The position numbers were made by a program, and so were the translations under genes. 64,000 bases of DNA from Micropterus salmoides (taxonomy: Eukaryota > Chordata > Actinopteri > Centrarchiformes > Centrarchidae). The notes under the pieces were generated by a model that saw nothing but the letters and a program-made list of their open reading frames with translations, made no database searches and had not been told where the DNA came from. Below, piece by piece: positions 13,196-25,600 of this stretch (the stretch's first letter is position 1; each line of letters starts with the position of its first letter). The stretch spans positions 17,761,379 to 17,825,378 of the forward strand of contig NW_024041262.1 of the NCBI RefSeq assembly GCF_014851395.1, read 5' to 3'.

Positions 13196-13639
13196 TAGTC
13201 TATTCTTTTTTGCTAATGAGGTGGCAGGACCTCACCGTGGAGGGATAAAGAGGGGGAACGGCTCAGACCCCCAATGGGTCCGCTTGAACTTGTGAAATAG
13301 GATTGACACCACACTCAGAATGAGCTCCCGCCATGTTGGAACAGCAGACCCAAGCCCCCCAGGAGGTTAAGTTGAATCAATTCTCCTAATGATGTTTGTA
13401 ATTTAGGAGGCTAATGACATGCACCATGGACTAGAAGATTATGTCTCTGAGATGCCTCTCAGAGTCAAGTGTTAGAATAAATGCCTCAAATAATCACAAA
13501 CCGACACAGAATGTGGGGACACATACTCACATCCCTGAGATAGTGGTGAACATGGGAGTTTGATGAAAAGTCCCAACAAGTCTGTTTGTCAAATGGAAAA
13601 TATGAATCTTTGCCCTCAATTCTCAATTCCTTGAGATGC

Positions 13640-14320
13640 AAAATTTACTGTTTTGGTTCACTCTCACAGCACTCAGTGTGTTGTTTTTGGCCACAGGAGG
13701 CAGCTTTAGCGAAAAAAAGTATACTACATGCTGAGCACCAAACAACAGATATACACAGTTAGGAACTAGCTGGTGAGCATAATGTGAATGATGATATATG
13801 ATGATTAAAAATCACATAACACTGCACTGTAGTCATATACATTAAAAACCACAAGGATGAAAACACAATAAGGTAGTAAGGCTTATTTCCATTGTGGTCC
13901 TCTAGTATATCACTTTACACACTATAAGATAATGCAAAAAAGAACAACAAGCATCAAGCAAAGACAATACAAGCACATACGTAAATAGCATTTAGCAGCT
14001 AAGGAGACATACGTTTCCCCTCAGAAGTTAGAAACTAAAACAGAGCTAAAAGGAGAGTGAATTTTGGATTTACATTTTCTAGATGGCCAGAAGACAAGAA
14101 TCTAAGTGAATGATAATGGTGATCTGTAACTTCTGGATGTTTAAATAAGCAACTGTTTGCTAACATGTTCACCATATCAACTTAAAAGGTGGATATGTCA
14201 ATGTTGTGTTCACAACTTGTTTCTTCTGCCACCAGGTGGACAAATCAGTGTGTTATTGCATGTTTAAGCTCCAAAAATGCTTTTAACACTTTGTAAAACA
14301 TGCTGTCTCTAAGCCTAAGC
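13640..14320 (+). repeat. MITE-like interspersed repeat, copy 2
   Basis: It shares GAGCACCAAACAACAGATAT and ACTAGCTGGTGAGCATA with copy 1 at 10.6 kb. It continues with AGCATTTAGCAGCTAAGGAG, ACTAAAACAGAGCTAAAAGG and AACATGTTCACCATAT, also typical of the family. Ends are approximate. Confidence 0.5.
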
Positions 14321-16589
14321 TAAGATACCCTGTTGATGACTTTTCTTAGACTTTACAAAGTTCCCTCTGTGACCGTCAAATGCCACAGAAGACATTATAC
14401 AACTGTTTTCACATTCTGGAAGTACCCATGGACTGACATGTTATATTACCGCAGTGCCCCTTTAAGTCTGACTGAATCTCAAGTCTTGCATAAAAGACAT
14501 TTAGCTGGCAGGTTACGGTAAGAGCAATTTATTCTAAAGGTTATGAGGAGTAAATACTGTGGGATCAAACAGATGTTTTGTATCCCCCCTAGATTCGTCC
14601 CAGAGTCATCCAGAGCTGCTAATTTTGTATTTACCCTTTGGGTGTACTGGAGCCTGCTTCCTGTGGGATGAGGATGTCTCTTATTGTACAAGATGTTAAG
14701 TGCTGTGTGTATCTTGTGTCTATGGATGAGCAAGTCTTCACGTGCACATGTATCCCTGCATGAATGCGTGCATATCTCTCATTTCCGCAAGAGCAACCGC
14801 ATAGGAGGTATGGTGAGAGTACGAAGCATGATATGCATACGCAACATGTTGATATGATTACTCCACAGACATACAGACTGCTCCCCGTGTTTTGGGCTGG
14901 TCATTAACAACCTATTTGAAGACTTTGTCAATAGGTGTCAAGACAACAAGACGCAACATCGCCCCCTCCACTCTCAACACCCCCCTCCCATCCACTTGCC
15001 TTTCTTTTCTCTCATTAATATGGAAATGAGTCACTCATTGTTGTTAGTAGGGAAGAAAGCTGTCATGTCTTTGGTGACAGGCTCAATGGATGTGTTTGGA
15101 TTGCAGGGCTTGCTGTTTTCCGAGAGCATGTCTTATCATTGTTTAGGCAGCGAATCAAAAATGTAAACATTACTTCATTAGCATCTGTCAGGAAGCTTAA
15201 CGGTATGATTTTTAATACATGGCTAAACCCTCTGAACAGGCAAACAGGCCTCATTATTCTGTCTCTTCTTTTATCTCCACTTTGTGTAGTAGTTAATTTC
15301 TCAAAGGGAAACTTACTTAATCCTCTGTGTTTGCTGGTGAAAGCCACGTTGTGTAGGCTTTCTCCCTCTGCAAGAACATTACTTACCAGAGTTGCTGCTA
15401 TTGTACATTTCCTGTTGGTTGGTGGTCACTTTTATATTTTTTCTCATTTGCAGACCCAAAAAAATCATAAAACATTTTTCAGTCAGATGAAAAGCAGCTC
15501 CAAAAACAAATTGTGCTCTGGAAGTGAGAAAATGAATAAAACATAAATTACATGCACTTTCCTTAACCTTTAAGAGAGATCAAAGAGACCTGTGTTCTAG
15601 CCAATCACTGGCTCTATCAGCATCACACTTCATCCACTTCATCAAGGCCTTTTCCACACCCAGCATTTACTTCAAGTATACCTGCACATTGTGGAGTGAT
15701 ATTATAATTACTGGGATATGACAGAAAGCATCCAAGATTAGGTAAATGCAGCTACTTATCTCAAGTAAGTGCTTTGTTTATAACCAGGTTTGCCTGTTGC
15801 AGGGGTACATGCACATCAGACCACAGGAGAGTCATATTTTCTCTCTCAAAAAATTTTTAGCTCCTCATGTGCTCTATAGGCATCATCAGTGGGCTGTTTT
15901 TGCAGCTGCAATCTCCTAGAGTTCATCACTAAGCTGGAGCACCTCTCAGATTGGGGCACGTTGTAGACAAATATATGCTAGAGGCCAAAGCTCTCCCAAA
16001 AAACAGAGAGAAGCAGTGACAGAGACATACAGATGAGTACTGAAAGGATGTAATAGATTTAAGTGTGTAAATGTCAGCTGCTCCTCTGGAAGGTATGTGG
16101 AATAATAGGCTGTGATTTGAGCTGCACGCTCTTGTGTCAAAGTATCGGGTCAATCTTTGAGTTTATCTTGAACAAAGAGGACCAAGATCAGTGATTTAAT
16201 GCCTCTGAGTGAGTAGTGATACAAGTTTCACTGTTGTTGTTGTCAAGAATGTGTTTGATTTTTAGAGGAATATATGAAAAAACCCTGGCAAACCGGTATT
16301 GAGTGATGTGTTTTATGCCAACAAGCAATGATTGGTTTGCCAGAGCTGAAGGGGGGAGCAACTCTAGCGGCAGCAGCAGCTCAGTACAGCAGAGCCGATG
16401 TTATAGGTGTGTAATTATTTTCACTATCAGAAGGGGAAGATACTGCAGATTTAACTCTTGGTAAATTCAGTGTCAATTTGGTGCAAAAGTGAAACTGGAA
16501 CCTCCAGGTTCTGTTCCAACAGTAAGAAAACCTCTTTCAAAATCCCATTTGAAGACATTTGTAACTAAATACTTTTTTTTTTAAAACTG

Positions 16590-16708
16590 TAAATATTTTA
16601 CCTCTGCCATCTATCTATACTTTTTGTTTCCATGTTTTTGTACCCTGTAAAGCACAGCACATTGAACTGCCCTGTGAATTGTGCTATACAAATAAAATTG
16701 CCTTGCCT
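16590..16708 (+). repeat. LINE 3' tail fragment
   Basis: TACCCTGTAAAGCACAGCAC, ATTGAACTGCC, GTGCTATACAAATAAAATTG and CCTTGCCTTGG form the usual end of fish non-LTR elements: a short hairpin region followed by a simple tail. No coding part remains. Confidence 0.6.
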
Positions 16709-19449
16709 TGGCTAATAGTTAAGCTAAGCTAATAACTCATGTGGCTCGTTTAATATGTTTAGACAAAAACACTCCAATATCATATTTACTGTAAAACTTC
16801 AATTAAAAGCCTAGTCCCAAAAAGACGCCTGTCCCTTTTACTGGCCTGATGTGGCTATACATTTGAACAAATAAACGCAAGTCTTAATTAGATGCTGGGT
16901 CTGTTTTGTTTTTTTATAAAAGTTCACTTGATTTATGAAACCTCTTGAAGCCCACTTGATTGAATTAGTTCTAAGCTGCTTAGATCATGTATCCCAAAAT
17001 AAATGTCTAAACCTTTGTCAATGTTAAAGTACTACACATTGTTTGATTGGTTAGATTCTCCACAATTCAATCGTTTGGTTCATTTTACGGAATCAATAAG
17101 CACCAAAGTATTATTCATTCAGATTTACCGGCATGGTAAAAGAAAAAGACCCATATCGATGTCTGTCCCAAATATAGGCCTGGTGAGTTCAGTGATGTAA
17201 GCTAAGAAAGGTTTTACTGTAATATGTGTCGTATAAGAGTGAGACGAGGGGTCGCAGCTAGCTCAGACATGTCAGTGATAACAGTAGGACAGAGAGGGTT
17301 GAACACTGTAGATTTTTTTTAGCCAGAAGCAACTAAAAACTTTAAAAAAAACATTACATTAGAGAGTATCTGTGCGTGTTATGGAAAAACTAAATATTAA
17401 ACATTCAGATTTTGCTACAGCTCAAATTCACTAATCTGACTGGTTTCTACTCTATAAGAACAGAGGTTGAGGCTTATGGGTATTGTAGTATATAGAACCA
17501 TCCAGGGTGTGAATTATACAATGACAACCCGGGGGGTCAACTTTTTTTCCAGGTCATAAAGGAAACCCAGTACAGCGCAGGTACGTGCGACAGAGAACTT
17601 AAATCTTACAATGCTTACAATATCCATGCTTATTTAAGGTCACGTTCTACAGCAAAATACAACTCACAACAGCAGACCATCAAACGCTCAAACACAGACC
17701 CACACAATGCTGAACGAGAACCAAAGACACAACCATAAAATTCAGTCTGCATTATCATCTCTAATTCCTAATTCTTATCATTTTAAATTTAAAGTTTCAA
17801 CTTAATCTTTTTTTTAGCAAATATCTCCTTTCCTCTTGCTCATGTTGACTGTGAATACAATGTAATGCAATGTTCAATAAAGCAGTAGTCATACATTGTT
17901 GGGGAATTGGGAATTGTTGGATCTCTTCCCTGCTCTTTATAAAAACTGCAATGAGATGACTTTCATTATGAATTGGCGCTACATAAACAAAACTCAAACT
18001 GAATACATTTGAAATAACAAACCTGGATTTTAACATTTATCTGGGCAGGTAAAACTTCTGAATTCCAGAGTGAAAACATATGGCTGCTTATTGTAAAAAG
18101 ACTCACAAAAGACATAATAAGAAATAGAAACTCTATATTGATGTCAAAATGTATCTCTACAATAACTAATCAATTTCATGCCTAAGCACCAGTGTTAGCT
18201 GACAATTAGATAGGCTATCAACTAGCTAACATTAAATGGCTCATTTTAAGTAAAAGAAATGCTAATTATGAAACTCTGAAGGTAGGAAAGTTAAGTGTAT
18301 TAAAGAAGATAGATAGCTAACTACTGACATTAACTTACAATGTCTCCACCAGGACTGGAGCAGCTGCTGCAAATGTGGGCAGACAAAACGTTCAACTAAT
18401 GTCAATGTTAGGAAATGGTATGGTCCATTTCAGGGATGCCTGAAATCATATTTGAATCTAAGGCATGAATATGGGAAATCTATTGTAATATTTACAAATA
18501 CAAGGTAAATAGATAGGCGTTTTTAAAAGGGGGCAGTTGGAGGTTTTAGGAAGAAATTTTGCAACACTCACACAACCGAAAGACAAATATAATTGTTGTC
18601 ACAGTAGTCACAAATCCAGGCTTTGTCACATTTTAACAAAGAATCAACAACTTGGTCCACATTGATTAGCTGAATCTGCCACCATGTGAAAAGAATGCAA
18701 TTATGAACAAGAGTCCTCTCAGATAGATTTTTGTCCTTTTAAATCACTTCAGACTTTTGTTGCATTCCTAATTGTCTATTCAGAAGTTGTTCCAATTGCT
18801 GAAGTGCCTTTATGTGAAATGGAGGAGAGGAAGGGATGAATGTGTGTGTAATGTTTTTGCATTTGTATTCTTCTATCAATCTCCCTTTTTGTCAGAACAG
18901 TTTCATTTCCATGTCAGTGATTTATGTAGGGAGATAGGAGAGAGCCTGTTAATGGGATATTTCCTTTGCTCTCCTCATGAACAACAACACGTAAAAATAA
19001 AGATAAAAAACAAACCTAAATGCTTGCAGGGGGAACAAATTAGGTCTTGTGGCAATATTGCAAAAAAAAGAGAGAGAGAGCTTTTCTATCATGCCACTCT
19101 AAACTCATAAACATCCAAGCATCTTGGATTTGATGTGCATCTTCCCAATTAAAAACCCTGGGCTGTACTTGAAACTTTTCCCTTTTCAAACCATATTTTA
19201 CCTTGGAAACACACAGATCCATTCCTGTTTAGGATGTAACAACATAATAGACCATTGCCATTTTTTGGATATTGCCAATATGCTAAATACAATATATAGC
19301 TTTTATTCTACAAACAAGTCTAATTCCCAAACAACTTAACTGTAAGATTTAAGGGTCCTAACTTGTGGAACTCATTTTCTTCTTAAGTCAAACTGACGTG
19401 ATGTGTTTTTGAAAGATTTTTCACATCCGTTTTGTAATTTAAATGTTTC

Positions 19450-19900
19450 TTACACAATCTGCTGTCACAATTTGTCGTGTGTGCCGGCAGGAACAGGTTT
19501 TAGGACCCAAACGCAGGACAGGTACAGTTTCTGCGTATTTATTTAAGCCCACAGAACTTACAGCAGAGTCCAGAGTTCAACAAAGGGTAATCCAGAAACA
19601 GGCAGGCAAGCAGGCAAGCAGGCAAGCAAGACATACAGCAGTGGACAAACATACAGCGAACCAGCAACAGCTGAACAGAAGTCACACACATTTAAGCACT
19701 GGCAAATGAAGAGGGCTGGAGCACAAACAGGTGATACTAATAAAGACAGCAGACAGGCAGGCAGAGAGACAGCAGGGGAAAACAGACAGACACTAACTAG
19801 TTTCAAAACATGAGGCAAGAATCTAACTGGTACTCAAAACACATAACAGATACTGAACAGACCAATAAACAAAACTCACAGAGACATCTGCATACTTTTG
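19450..19900. repeat. Interspersed repeat carrying an (AGGC)n/(AAGC)n tract
   Basis: TAGGACCCAAACGCAGGACA, then a 4-bp repeat at 19599-19630 (CAGGCAGGCAAGCAGGCAAG), then ACAGACAGACACTAACTAG. The opening resembles a common teleost repeat that begins GGACCCAAATGCAGGAC. Ends are not visible. Confidence 0.45.
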
Positions 19901-20670
19901 ACTCTGTGAAAGTTGTGATTATTTATTACGTTAAGATAAAGTTTTATTTTTCCAGCACAATTATTTTTCGTGTTGTTTTTATGTGCTGTGTTTGAATAAC
20001 TAGTGCAAATATATAACATTCAGTATTTCTTTTGGGTAGTGTGAGTTTATTTTGGATGAAGAGAAAAGGAACTGGACTCTGCTTCCGCAGTCTGACTGAA
20101 TGTGAGGCTGGCATCTTTTTTGCAGTTTTCCTAGAGGTGGAGCGGAGTGCCTCAGACAATTGCGGGTGGTGCTGACAGAATCCAAAGTGGGTCGTCCACT
20201 AACCTCAGCCCCCTGGAGTATGGTGGGTCTGGGCCAGGGATGGTCCTGCTGAGATGCGTAGTCTGGTCTGGAGGTAATGGGCAGAAGGGAAAAGGAGCCT
20301 TGCCTGTGGCGTGGCACAAAATGAATTACTGCCATCTTTCTGCTCCTCTGCCTCACAGTGAGAGTAGAGTCTGGAGGGCCAGATAACAAGGGCACAGAAC
20401 CACAAACTCAAGCAAAATGGAGAACTGCCCAAGAAAAAAAAGCTGTCTGGCAGAGTTAATATCATGTCATTTATGATGATTTGGCTGAACATATGATGAG
20501 GTCATTTTCATTTCAGTGTTAATGTTAGCCCAGACAGTGTAGCAGGGTGGTGGCAACGACTGGAACATTTTCTTTTATTTCTCAGCTCCCACTCATCTCT
20601 TTTAGGGTAATAGGATCTGGTATGAGTTTTGTTGGTGTGTTGCAATACTCTTGGACCTGATTATAACAAC

Positions 20671-20697
20671 TAATAATAATAATGATAATAATAATAA
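20671..20697. repeat. (AAT)n microsatellite at a LINE tail
   Basis: TAATAATAATAATGATAATA and more. It abuts the 3' end of the minus-strand LINE, as expected for a simple tail (ATT)n on the element's own strand. Confidence 0.85.
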
Positions 20698-22600
20698 CAA
20701 CTTTATTTAAATAGCACCTTTCATACAAAGATGTAGTCAAAAGTGCTCAACAAAACAAGATCTGATGAAAATAAACAATTCAAGTCAAAAATGGTCAGAA
20801 TAGCAAAAGCAGTAAGAGAAAAACAAACAAACAAAACAGGTTGATCACAATACAATAGAGCCTTAATGATGCTTAATGATACCAGCAAAGTTCACCTAAT
20901 TAAAAGCCAAATTAAGGAGGGTGTCCCACAGTCCCACACAACCGAAAGCAGCCTCACCAGATTTCTTTTGGGATACTTTAGGAACTTCTGAGAGGTTTTG
21001 TAGGGACAGTTTTTGTAGATAAGTAAAGGAATTTAAAGTCAATTCTAAAAGATACAGGTAGCCTGTGCAGTAGTGCAAAGAAATCAGAAATGTGATCTTT
21101 TTTAGGGTGACCAGTAAAGAAAGAGCTGCAATAATATAAGTGGCTTGTATTAAAAGCATTTTTTAATATGGGTTAAGAATAGCCTGATTTTGACAATGTT
21201 CCTCAGATGAAAGAAAAATATGTTTTTTTGTTAAAATGGCTAATAAAATTAAGATCAGATTCTAAAATCACTCCCAGATCTCTAGCGTGTTTTAATTTGC
21301 TTGGACAGGCTAGCAAACACTGACTCTGGCTTTTGAACCTACTAGCACAATTTCTGTTTTCTGCTCAAAAATGTACTTGTTCAGATGTTGATATCAGTGA
21401 GAGTGAGAGAGTAAAAAGAGCATTAAAAGAACTGGGGCGTCTGGTGAAACAGAGATATATAGTTGTGTATCATCAGTGTAACAGTAATTTAATATGGTGA
21501 CTAATTATGTTTCCGGTAGCATAAAGAAAAAAGAGTAGGACCAAGAGGACCCTGAGAAATGCCATATCCAGTGTCAAATTGATGTGAAACAAGTCATTGT
21601 TTCAAAATGACTAACAAAAAAAGCTAACAAGCAAAACCAGTCAAGCACGGTTCCAGAGAGATCCTTCTCAAGTCAAGTGGTCAAAATGCCATGATCAATC
21701 GTATCGAATGCAACACTCAAATCTAACAACAAGCGGACAGCGGCATTGTTGTTGTTTTTTGTGAACAATTTTTGTTTAAATCAGTCAAAATTCTCAGGTC
21801 ATTTACTACTTTTAATATTAATATAATCATACTGGCTCTTAAAAGGAAGTTTTTCCTTGCCTCTGTCGCCTAGTGCTTGCTCTTGGTGGGAACTGTTGGG
21901 TTTCTAGTTTACTAAGGAAAGCAAGATTTAAGATGTTTTAATAATTGCAGGGACATGTTGATTATTCTTGTTTTTTTTAATGAAAGAGGCATCTGGATTT
22001 ATTTTGGGAGGAACAGGGTCTAGTGTACATGTGGATGACTTCATTTTGTTGATATTGACACCAATTTTATCAACTGTGGTCCAACTAAAAGATATTATTT
22101 ATAGTAGGTGGAGGCTAGATGAATCTGTGTTTCTAAAACTGGATCTAACGGTGTCTATGTTTTCTTTAAAAAATAATGCATATTCCTGACATTTAAGAAC
22201 TGACGCTTGATAATTTAAACTGGGTTCAAAACAGTGTTGATTGTGGAGAAGAGTGTGTTTGTTTTCAGAAATAATCTTTGGGAAATGGGCTTGTCATTCT
22301 TTTCTGACAGCATGATTGCACATTTTCATGTGAAACTTTAAGATGTCAAAGTGGACATTTAATTTACTTTTTCTCCACCGTCTCTCAGCCCTCCAACAGT
22401 TTGTTTTTCAGCTGATAAATAGCAGCAGTTTTCCAAGGTAATTTGTGGTCTGTTTTTTAATTATTTGAGCAGCAACAGTGTCAAAAGAAGAGCTCAATTT
22501 ATTGTTAAAACTATGCAAGAGATCCTCAACTGAGCAAGCCTTTGCAAGGATTTTGTTAATTCATCATAGCTAAAAAACAACTGTCTCATTACACTGTTTT
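20690..22600 (-). mobile_element. Decayed non-LTR retrotransposon (L2/Rex-like LINE), minus strand
   Basis: Read on the minus strand, in order from 22.6 to 20.7 kb, several frames give fragments of one reverse transcriptase. These are WRKSKLNVHFDILKF (about 22.37 kb), KENIDTVRSSF and MKSSTCTLDPVPPK (about 22.0-22.2 kb), LLDLSVAFDTIDHGIL (about 21.7 kb), and GISQGPLGPTLFSLY (about 21.55 kb). After these comes a 3' UTR with ATGAAAGGTGCTATTT and an (ATT)n tail. Frameshifts and stops break it, so it is inactive. The 5' end is missing or unrecognised. A fish repeat-like piece at 21,836-21,910 (AAAAGGAAGTTTTTCCTTGC) lies inside it. Confidence 0.8.
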
Positions 22601-25600
22601 GATGCAGACACAGCAGCATTTGTTTTTAAAATCCACAGAAATGATCAGAATGGTAATGCTTAAAATGCTCCACAGAGCACAGAGAGCTGGATACAGGATG
22701 ATAGCATGTTATATATCTTCCATGTCTAGGCTTCATAAATGCAACATAAGTGTCTAAATAACAGTATTTACACTGCTCTTCAAAAGATCTTTAAGTACAT
22801 AAACAACAAAGCCTCAAACTTCACCAATTTGTCTGCTACATTCTCTCTTAATGTGTCAAAGGTTTGGTTAGCTGTTGTTTAGCTGTTGTTTTGTAATCCT
22901 TGCAAAAGTACAGAGAAAAACATTTGTGACCTTTATAAGAATTTGTGTTTTATAGACCTGATTACATTTTTCACACACATCAATATTTTCTCCCTTTCCA
23001 CCATGCATGTGCATATGTTCATCAGGTAGTTCAGCATCTGTGGGGTGTTCTGAGTAATTTCCCATGAACATGATTTCCTCAGGGATCAATACGCCAACAT
23101 CATGAATTTTGCACTCTTTGATGCCAGTTTGGACTACACAAGTGTAGTCTCCAGACTACCGGGGTTGCATGTTGTGGTTACTGTGCTTATGATGAGGATG
23201 TAAGATGATATGTCCAACCATAAAAGCATCCTGAAGAGGAAGTAGTAAGTATTCACTAATACAGCTGATCAATAACAGAACAGGTCTGTTCTCTGCTCAA
23301 ACATATGGCTAAGCATTTTCTCTCTCAGATTTTTCCCCCCAGTAAATTCAATTTAAGCCAGCAAAACTACAGAGAACCAGTGAATCAGCAGACTTTTTCA
23401 TCAAAACCAATCCTGAATATTTAAAATGGGATATTACTAGCCAATGTGGGAAAAAAGACGGCAGAAAAATGGGTGCGTAATCTGGTCAAAGCATTAGGAA
23501 ACTGTTGAGTTGCATTTTGATTCATCTCACCTTGCCCCGTTTGAACATGTCACCTGCATGCAAATGATTCCCTTTCTTGTCTACCCGCGAGGGGGAAAAA
23601 ACTACTTGAATTCATTGATGCCATTGTCTGGTATTAGATACAATCAATCTGGTGAGTGGGTGGGGAAGCAGGATGAGGGGCCTGCAGAGATTAAACAGAA
23701 GCCTCACCATGGTTGTTCCAAAAACAAAATAAATCCATTCACCCTATTAGGATCTGCAGAATATCCCCCCCCCCCCAAAAAAAAACAAGAGCTTCTCTAC
23801 TAATTTACGTTCTTCTTCAATCTGAATATCCTAATAGACTGGACAAGATTACCGGCCACATCAAAGTCCGCGGGACTTAAAAACAAATAAGCCAGAGTGA
23901 CTGGGTGGCACAGCATATTTAAAGCAAGCCGCAAATATGCAAAACTGGGTACACAGAATCAGCTGTGCTTGCATAATGAATTTTTGCAACTTGAACCACA
24001 GTTCGTGTAAGAAAACTGCTAGAGATTTTCTTCATTTTTGCTATAATTATCCATTTGCTCATGTCTTTATGCTTTTATGTTGCATTTTGTCATCATATGG
24101 TATTTTGTCTGCCAATCAGGATTTTTTTATTCACCCTTTTCGCGCACAAGACAGAAGATGCGGTCTGCACTATTCCTTCCCCTCCAGTCCTTCTTTCTCC
24201 CTTTGGATTAAAATGAGTTTAGCTGTTCAACTTTGATTAACACCCAGCGTTCCCCATCCTACCGAGCAACTCCCTCTGTTTGATGAATCTGGCCCTGTTT
24301 GTTTCCCTGCTCCTCCTGGTGTGTGATGCATGACAGCACTCCCCCTCAAAATGCAGCTTTATTCCACACAGAGTAGCAAAAGGCAGGCAGAGCAGGCAGC
24401 CCCCCCCCCCACCATTCTTTTCACAGAGCACCTCAAAACCTAGTGGAAAAGAAAAGAAGGCAGAGAGATGAATACCACTTTTTGCCAAGGCACAAAAGTG
24501 GTTTGCAGTGGCCATCCAGTACCAATGTGATGCATTTAGGAAAGTAAACAAGAAAGGCATGTTTAGTGTACCTTGGAGCTCTGGATAAACTCTTAAACCC
24601 TGCAAGTGAATTGCATCTGGTGGCCTTGCAGACACACAGTGTCATACAACATTAGACTCTCCACTTTGTCTTCCATGAGCCATTTGATTTTATTTCACCC
24701 ATTGTTGCTGTATCTGCTGTACCTGTCAAGGCAGAAATGGAAAGTGCTTTGGGATCAACATTGTTCATACAGGAAAAGACCTTTATCTCCTCTCTTACAA
24801 TGGTTTCATCTTCACAGTTAAAAAAAAAAAAGAGATAAAAATGATTTGATGAAAGTTCACAATGATAAGGTAAATAAATACTTTGATAAAGGTGACTCGT
24901 GTTTGTGGCATCCAGAAATAATGAAAATAGAGCAATACACAATCTACTTTCACACCTTGTTGGAACTTGTTCAAAGTATCCAAGAAAATGGAATTCATAC
25001 ACTATATAACAATGAGACTGTCCTTGCACCTGGAGAGCTGACTTGAGGGGGGTAGTATTGTGTGTGAGGAGGGGATCTGGGTGCACAATGAGCCCTCTGA
25101 TGTCATGCTGCTGGTAATTTGTTCTGAAACAAGAGGGGAAATATTGCTGCGCTGTCACTGCAGTGTCAAGTCTCGCACTGCAGGACAGATTTCGCTGACA
25201 CGTTGTATCCTCTGGAAAAGTCGCAACTCAGTGCTATTCCCAACAGGGCTCAGCTATGGCCAGGGAAACAAGGAGAACACACTTACAGTACATTTGAGTC
25301 ACTACAACTCTCTGACACGCTGCTGCATAAGCTGCCACCAGAATACAATAAAGCAATAAAGTAATTAGAATAAGCTGTGCCGTGTCTCTCCAATGAGCAA
25401 CCTCCCCTCTCCCATGTAAAGGAGCCAAACAGAGCCACCATCCAGAAATCAATGAAGCGCTCCTCATGAAGGGATTGTCAAATTCAAGTCTGTGCAATTT
25501 GTTTTGTGATAACTCTGCTGGCTCATGCATGGAATCAATATGAGGGCCTGTGGCATAAGAAAGGAAGGGAGAGGGGGGTGAATGTGTATTGATTCGTACT

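Larger units (their letters stand above)
13192..20670. other. Gene desert, part 2: no gene seen
   Basis: Contains the dispersed repeats listed separately (13.6-14.3, 16.6-16.7, 19.45-19.9 kb). The remainder is AT-rich and without exon-like frames. Confidence 0.5.

Noticed and set aside
24652..25158. 168-codon minus-strand frame
   Set aside because: No recognisable domain, overlaps other random frames, and no splice or promoter context.
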